From assembly GCA_030611395.1 (NCBI GenBank), contig JAUWPX010000018.1:1-11244 (forward strand): a stretch of DNA of 11,244 nucleotides, given 5' to 3'. The notes under the pieces were generated by a model that was not told where the DNA came from, did no database searches, and saw nothing but the letters and a program-made list of their open reading frames with translations. The position numbers were made by a program, and so were the translations under genes. Positions within the stretch are counted from its first letter, which is position 1. Each line of letters opens with the position of its first letter. Below, piece after piece: positions 7,380 to 11,244 of this stretch. The stretch is from Bacteroidota bacterium (GTDB lineage: Bacteria; Bacteroidota; Bacteroidia; Bacteroidales; VadinHA17).

Positions 7380-7449
7380 CCTTCGCTCGCCGAAGCGAGC
7401 TTCGGTGGACGCAGTCCACTGAAGATTGCGAAGGTGAGATTCGCATCTT
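7378..7449. repeat. Multi-hairpin palindromic element directly after tRNA-Ala
   Basis: Three hairpins follow one another. GCTCGC/GCGAGC (7385-7390, 7395-7400) has a 4-base loop. CTTCGGTGGAC (7400-7410) pairs with GTCCACTGAAG (7414-7424) over a 3-base loop, with one G-T wobble. AAGAT-T-GCGAA (7422-7432) pairs with TTCGCATCTT (7440-7449) with one bulged T. A longer-range stem CACCTTCGC/GCGAAGGTG (7378-7386, 7428-7436) can enclose the first two. The stretch is GC-rich compared with its surroundings and lies between the convergent ends of tRNA-Ala and the Hdr-like operon. No T-tract follows, so termination by the standard intrinsic route is unlikely. It resembles REP-like dispersed palindromes. 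Confidence 0.7.
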
Positions 7450-7474
7450 GTATGCTATAAGAATGGATGATTAT

Positions 7475-8527
7475 TTACTTGCTGTCTTCTTCTAATTTCT
7501 TGAAATACATAGCAAACGAGCGATAGAGGAAATGTGTCCATTTTCCAAACGGAACAATTAACAGAGCCCATTGAGCAATAACAATTAAATGCACCATGTA
7601 TAACCATAAATTATTACTGAGCAGGTCAGTGTCAATGAAAACACGAACTAAAAATGCAGTAAATGCCATCAGAAACAGCCAGATAACAAATAACCAGTCA
7701 CTTGGGTGAGAAAATTTATTTATCTCTTTACTCTTTCTGATACGTGAGAGTATAAAATCAAACGTGAAAACAAATATCATCCCGCCTGCAATGTATCCTA
7801 ACCATATAATAAAAGTATTTTCGGTTGAAAACCAATTGAGAAAAACCGTAGTAAACAGCAATAATAAATAACCAAATACTATTACTAAATGTTCCAACCA
7901 TCGAAATATGTTGTTTTCACATTTTAAGGAATTTTTTTGCGTAAACATATGTAACAAAAAGTCCCACGTTCCCTTGATGTATGAGATAAGAGGCACTTTT
8001 GTTTTTTCTTTTAGTATTGTAAACCAAAACATACGGATAATATTTGGAACAAGTATCAGTGAAAAAACCGAAATAATTGCGATCAGTTCAAAATGATGAC
8101 CAAAATCCATTATTGCCTCAATATTGAAATGTTTAGCAAAACCAATACCAATAATTGCAATAGCTACCAAAACAAAACCAATGATCAATGCCGGTATAGA
8201 AGAATATAAAAGGCCCGAAAGTCCGGTCCAGTCATATTTTGCAGTGAGCCATCTTCTAAGTGTCATCATTAATTCACCGGGATTTGCTTCACGTGGGCAA
8301 GTTTCACTACATTCACCGCAATAATAGCATAACCATGGATCCAAAGATGCTTCTATTCTTGTATCCAATCCTAATACACTTGCCCTGAGCATCCTTCTGG
8401 GAAAAGAATGGTCCTCTTCAGAGAGAGGGCATATAGCAGTGCAGTTGCCACAATTGTAACAAGCATTAATATCCACAGCACCATATTTCTTTAGCTTAAC
8501 AGCAAAATCAGGATTTATTTTCAACAT
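7475..8527 (-). CDS. HdrC-HdrE/QmoC-like iron-sulfur and membrane cytochrome b fusion
   Basis: This 350-residue protein joins a cytoplasmic double [4Fe-4S] ferredoxin to a membrane module, the plan of QmoC. Residues 23-33 carry CYNCGNCTAIC and residues 67-77 carry CYYCGECSETC, each followed by proline: two complete CxxCxxCxxxCP sets (Cys23/26/29/33 and 67/70/73/77). Six hydrophobic helices follow at about 109-130, 147-169, 210-230, 239-260, 277-298 and 307-327, resembling the NarI/HdrE cytochrome b family. His145, 193, 213, 313 and 332 lie near helix ends and include candidate haem b ligands. The family passes electrons between the HdrA-like flavoprotein and the (mena)quinone pool. It is last in the operon, 7 bases after the winged-helix gene, and ATG at 8527 starts just ahead of the ferredoxin. 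Direction of electron flow cannot be read from sequence. Confidence 0.9.
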   Translation of the reverse strand: MLKINPDFAVKLKKYGAVDINACYNCGNCTAICPLSEEDHSFPRRMLRASVLGLDTRIEASLDPWLCYYCGECSETCPREANPGELMMTLRRWLTAKYDWTGLSGLLYSSIPALIIGFVLVAIAIIGIGFAKHFNIEAIMDFGHHFELIAIISVFSLILVPNIIRMFWFTILKEKTKVPLISYIKGTWDFLLHMFTQKNSLKCENNIFRWLEHLVIVFGYLLLLFTTVFLNWFSTENTFIIWLGYIAGGMIFVFTFDFILSRIRKSKEINKFSHPSDWLFVIWLFLMAFTAFLVRVFIDTDLLSNNLWLYMVHLIVIAQWALLIVPFGKWTHFLYRSFAMYFKKLEEDSK

Positions 8528-8534
8528 CTTTTAA

Positions 8535-8822
8535 TTATTTTTTAGGTAATTCATAAGAATAATACTCATCATCTTCATCCAACTCACCAACAGCAATATC
8601 ACCAAACTTTCGCAATGACATAACATAATAAGTCACTACATCTGTTGGTAACTTCATTTCTTCAACCAATTGTGGTATGTTTTTAGGACCTTCTTTGAGA
8701 GAAGCTTTTATTGCTTTCCTTATTCTAACGAACTTCTTTGATTTCTCTTTCACTTCATCAGGAACTGTCCTTTTCTCTTTCATTAAAGTTACAGTAAGTT
8801 GCTTTTTCTTTTCTTCTGTCAT
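8535..8822 (-). CDS. Small winged-helix-like protein within the Hdr-like operon
   Basis: A 95-residue soluble protein that I cannot assign to a named family. Residues 1-30 are lysine-rich and probably extended or helical. Residues 32-92 look like a winged helix-turn-helix: helix VRIRKAIKASLKEG, helix NIPQLVEEMKL, turn PTD, third helix VVTYYVMSLRKFG, then a beta wing DIAVGELDEDDEYYSYEL. The wing is strongly acidic (residues 80-86) and the third helix has few basic residues, which is unusual for DNA binding, so a protein-protein role in the redox complex is as likely as a regulatory one. There are no cysteines. The gene starts 4 bases after the hdrA stop and ends 7 bases before the HdrC-E fusion, so it is certainly co-transcribed. 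A perfect Shine-Dalgarno precedes its ATG, 8 bases away. Confidence 0.85.
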   Translation of the reverse strand: MTEEKKKQLTVTLMKEKRTVPDEVKEKSKKFVRIRKAIKASLKEGPKNIPQLVEEMKLPTDVVTYYVMSLRKFGDIAVGELDEDDEYYSYELPKK

Positions 8823-8826
8823 GTTT

Positions 8827-10782
8827 TTATACCTCCTTAATTAATCCGTCTATCATAGATTCTATTTCATTATTGGTATAGCCGATAATATCTATAGCAT
8901 CTGTCGGGCAGACCGGTGCGCACATACCACAACCCTTGCAGGTGGATTCATTCACAAATGCGATTGTTTTCCCCTTCTGTCCATCCGGTGAATATTCTGT
9001 TTTAGTAATGCTGTCAAACGGACATATCTCAGCACATTTATCGCACCATTCGCATGCTTCAGGATCGATACGAATTATGGTTGGTTCCAATTCAATTTCT
9101 CCCTTGTTGATCAGCGAGTTAGATTTTGCTGCTGCAGAAAGAGAAGAAGTTATAGACTCTGTAATGTTTTTTGGTCCCTGGCAGGTACCACAGATATACA
9201 TGCCGTCAATAACTGTTTCTACCGGTCTTAATTTGGGATGTACTTCATTAAAGAATTTATCAGTACCAACAGGCGTTTTAAGAATACCGGCAACAGTACC
9301 ACTGTCTTTTCTCGGAACCATTCCTGTAACAAGAACAACCAGGTCGGGTTCTATTGCAATTTCTTCATTATTTGTTAGTATATCCCTGAATTTTACCTGT
9401 AACTTTCCGTTCGCGGTTTCTACTACAGGCGATTCATCTTCATTAAACCTGAAAAAGATATCTCCCTGACGTGAAACTTCATCAAACAACAATTCATATT
9501 TCCCATATGTCCTCATGTCACGGTATAAATGGAATCCTTTTACCGAATCAAATTTTTTCCTGCATAACAGAGCAGCATGAATAGCAGCAGTACAGCAGTA
9601 TCGTGAGCAATATTTATTTTCTCCCTCTTTTTGCCGGCTGCCAACACAGTAGACATATACAATATTTTTTATCTCCCTGTTGTTATATTCCAGCTTCCCG
9701 TTACTTAATTCAATGAGCCTTTTTAGTTGCTGCAAAGTAATTACATTTTCAGCTTTTTTATATCCGTATTCACCATCTTCAGGCTCGTATGGATCAAAAC
9801 CCGTAGATAGAATGACCGTTCCGGTATTTATATTAAGAGTTTCGGTTTTCTGTTCCAGATCAATACAATCTTTATATTTCTCAAGGAATTTCTGATCCGG
9901 ATTAAAAGCATCTTTTTCTATAGCGGGCATTTCGGGTTTGCAATTCTCATATGCCTTATAAATTGCCTTCTTTTGTGTAAGTCCGAAATTATATTCGTCC
10001 GGCATTTCGGTTTTACATTCAGAAATAGCTTCTTTCAGTTTGTCCATATCACAATCCGGAACAATATATCTGGGATGGATTTTTATTTGTGCTTTATAAT
10101 CACCAACACTTCCTGATACACTACCCAGTTCGGCACCTGTGAAAAGCTTTATTTTATCTCTCTTCTTAATTTCATCATACAATTTACTAATAACTTCTTC
10201 ACCTTTTTCATTTGTCGAAAATAATTCTCCCATTTGTGCAACTCTTCCTCCAACAAAATGGCTTTTCTCAATCAGATATACATGTGTTCCCATGTCGGCA
10301 AGGCTAATTGCAGATCTCATTCCGGCTACACCGGCTCCAATAATCAAAGCAATATTCGCAGCCGGGATAGTAAAAGGTTTCAGTGCTTCGGAATATCTTA
10401 CTCTTCTTACGGATGCCCTTACAATCCTTATAGCTTTTTCCGTAGCTTCTTTCGGTTTATCAGTATGTGCCCATGAGCATTGCTCCCGTATATTCGCCTG
10501 TACATAATGGTAAGGATTTAATCCGGCTCTTTCAGCAACATTCCGAAATGTGCTTAAATGAAGTTTAGGTGAACAGGATGCTACAACAATAGCATTCAGA
10601 TCATTTTCTTTAATGTCATTTATTATCTCTTTCTGAGCTGAGTCGGCACAGGCAAACATAGTAGTTTTCGACAATACTACACCTTCCTCTTTTTCAACAA
10701 CATCGCGCACCTTTTCAACATCAACATAATCTGATATATTACCTCCACAATGACATACATAAACACCTATCTTTTCTTTCAT
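8827..10782 (-). CDS. hdrA: HdrA-like flavin/iron-sulfur oxidoreductase subunit
   Basis: HdrA proteins hold FAD and iron-sulfur clusters and split or join electron pairs in heterodisulfide reductase and related complexes. At 651 residues this has full HdrA length. The N-terminal domain (1-140) has VYVCHCGGNI (Cys10, Cys12) and conserved Cys45, Cys70 and Cys102. The FAD-binding loop is GAGVAG (149-154) in a thioredoxin-reductase-like fold. Residues 231-320 correspond to the inserted ferredoxin domain but keep few of its cysteines. Cys379 (YCVGSR) and YCSRYCC (391-397) match the HdrA-specific cluster site. After the second nucleotide-fold segment (VTGMVPRKD; DGMYICGTCQGPKNI), residues 577-625 form a complete two-cluster ferredoxin (CEWCDKCAEICP and CKGCGMCAPVCP). 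The neighbours are a short HdrA-like gene 11 bases upstream and the winged-helix gene 4 bases downstream. With no HdrB seen, the acceptor is probably the QmoC-like membrane subunit. Confidence 0.93.
   Translation of the reverse strand: MKEKIGVYVCHCGGNISDYVDVEKVRDVVEKEEGVVLSKTTMFACADSAQKEIINDIKENDLNAIVVASCSPKLHLSTFRNVAERAGLNPYHYVQANIREQCSWAHTDKPKEATEKAIRIVRASVRRVRYSEALKPFTIPAANIALIIGAGVAGMRSAISLADMGTHVYLIEKSHFVGGRVAQMGELFSTNEKGEEVISKLYDEIKKRDKIKLFTGAELGSVSGSVGDYKAQIKIHPRYIVPDCDMDKLKEAISECKTEMPDEYNFGLTQKKAIYKAYENCKPEMPAIEKDAFNPDQKFLEKYKDCIDLEQKTETLNINTGTVILSTGFDPYEPEDGEYGYKKAENVITLQQLKRLIELSNGKLEYNNREIKNIVYVYCVGSRQKEGENKYCSRYCCTAAIHAALLCRKKFDSVKGFHLYRDMRTYGKYELLFDEVSRQGDIFFRFNEDESPVVETANGKLQVKFRDILTNNEEIAIEPDLVVLVTGMVPRKDSGTVAGILKTPVGTDKFFNEVHPKLRPVETVIDGMYICGTCQGPKNITESITSSLSAAAKSNSLINKGEIELEPTIIRIDPEACEWCDKCAEICPFDSITKTEYSPDGQKGKTIAFVNESTCKGCGMCAPVCPTDAIDIIGYTNNEIESMIDGLIKEV
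8831..8838 (-). promoter_or_regulatory. Perfect Shine-Dalgarno for the winged-helix gene
   Basis: The minus strand reads AAGGAGGT, 8 bases before the ATG at 8822, and fixes that start. The same bases encode the last residues (Lys-Glu-Val) of the HdrA-like protein. Other genes in the window lack such a site, as usual in Bacteroidota. Confidence 0.75.
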
Positions 10783-10793
10783 ATCTTGTATTA

Positions 10794-11244
10794 TTATAAA
10801 CTTCTTATAAAAGCAGCAGCTTCTGCTGATGCAGCACCTGCAGATAATATTGAATCCGGTATATCCATTGGTCCTGACGAAGTGCCGGCAACAAATACTC
10901 CCTCAATACTTGTTTTTGCAGGGCTTATTAGTTCATCTTCCTGTTTAACATATTGATGAATATCCAGGGCTATTGGTTCGGATTTAAAGAAACCGGAAAC
11001 ATCCTTATTCGGCATAACACCAACTGAAAGCACAACCAGGTCATGATCAGCTTCTATTGTTTTTCCACCATTTTCAAAATCTTCATATTTTAAAGTAAGG
11101 TTGCCATTTTCTTTCTCTTCAATTTTAGCAATTTTGCCTTTAATAAATTCCACGCCCATACTTTTTCCCTGTTCATAGAATTCATCAAAACCTTTTCCAA
11201 ATGCTCGTATATCAATGTAATAGATAGTAACATCTGTCATTGGA
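10794..11244 (-). CDS. HdrA/QmoA-like flavoprotein, C-terminal part; 5' end beyond the right edge
   Basis: The frame is open to the window edge. The apparent ATG at 11240 is internal: a proline codon precedes it in frame, and the match to HdrA family proteins starts mid-domain (VTIYYIDIRAFGKGFDEFYEQ, near the middle of HdrA). About 149 residues are visible. They include the second FAD-domain half, with HDLVVLSVGVMPNKD and the closing EGVFVAGTSSGPMDIPDSILSAGAASAEAA. The protein ends directly after that helix and lacks the C-terminal ferredoxin of its longer neighbour, the arrangement of QmoA-type short HdrA proteins. Two HdrA-like genes in a row followed by an HdrC-E fusion repeats the qmoA-qmoB-qmoC order. 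The stop is 11 bases before the start of the large HdrA gene, so they share an operon. Whether the missing N-terminal half carries cysteine clusters cannot be seen. Confidence 0.9.
   Translation of the reverse strand, partial: PMTDVTIYYIDIRAFGKGFDEFYEQGKSMGVEFIKGKIAKIEEKENGNLTLKYEDFENGGKTIEADHDLVVLSVGVMPNKDVSGFFKSEPIALDIHQYVKQEDELISPAKTSIEGVFVAGTSSGPMDIPDSILSAGAASAEAAAFIRSL

Noticed and set aside
7380..7382. Encoded CCA end for tRNA-Ala.
   Set aside because: The bases after the discriminator are CCT, so CCA is not encoded.
7378..7449. The hairpin cluster as a bidirectional intrinsic terminator.
   Set aside because: The stems are strong, but no T-tract follows on either strand.
8936..9469. 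A 177-codon plus-strand open frame inside the hdrA region.
   Set aside because: It lies antisense to a complete HdrA-like gene with clear motifs, and its translation shows no domain-like pattern.
11238..11240. ATG at 11240 as the start of the right-edge gene.
   Set aside because: The frame continues to the edge, and the protein would begin in the middle of the HdrA fold without its FAD-binding loop.

Overview
The window reads as an AT-rich chromosomal segment from a member of the Bacteroidota, probably an anaerobic or facultatively anaerobic marine or sediment lineage. Four things point there. Most genes lack a Shine-Dalgarno site. Bacteroidota-type TAnnTTTG promoter boxes are present. The TonB protein has the acidic-spacer style usual in this phylum. 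A large secreted protein combines lamin-tail and FlgD-like modules typical of it. The genus cannot be named from the sequence.

Layout, left to right. Bases 1-2636 (minus strand) hold one very large secreted surface protein whose C-terminus lies beyond the left edge; 878 residues are visible. Sharing a 67-bp divergent spacer with it is asd (2704-3690, plus), aspartate-semialdehyde dehydrogenase, which converges on hflX (minus) with a 4-base overlap of the two ends. Upstream of hflX on the same strand are a 126-bp spacer with two inverted repeats and an uncharacterised lipoprotein gene (5007-6176) with its own likely promoter. A strong intrinsic terminator (6261-6293) closes the next gene, a TonB-type energy transducer (6315-7001). 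A 304-bp non-coding stretch then carries a promoter and leader hairpin for tRNA-Ala(GGC) at 7306-7379. A compact multi-hairpin element (7378-7449) starts on the last two bases of the tRNA.

Bases 7475-11244 (minus strand) form a tightly packed redox operon entering from the right edge. In transcription order it holds: the C-terminal part of a short HdrA/QmoA-like flavoprotein; a full 651-residue HdrA-like flavin/iron-sulfur protein; a 95-residue winged-helix-like protein; and a fusion of an HdrC-type double [4Fe-4S] ferredoxin with a six-helix HdrE/NarI-like membrane cytochrome b module, as in QmoC. No HdrB (CCG-domain heterodisulfide site) is present in the window. The simplest reading is a quinone-linked Hdr/Qmo-like complex that moves electrons between cytoplasmic flavin and iron-sulfur carriers and the menaquinone pool. 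That role is inferred from domain content.

The most interesting points are in this operon. The small winged-helix gene sits between two redox subunits, has an acidic wing and is the only gene here with a perfect Shine-Dalgarno. The large HdrA appears to have lost most cluster-binding cysteines of its inserted ferredoxin domain while keeping the C-terminal ferredoxin intact.
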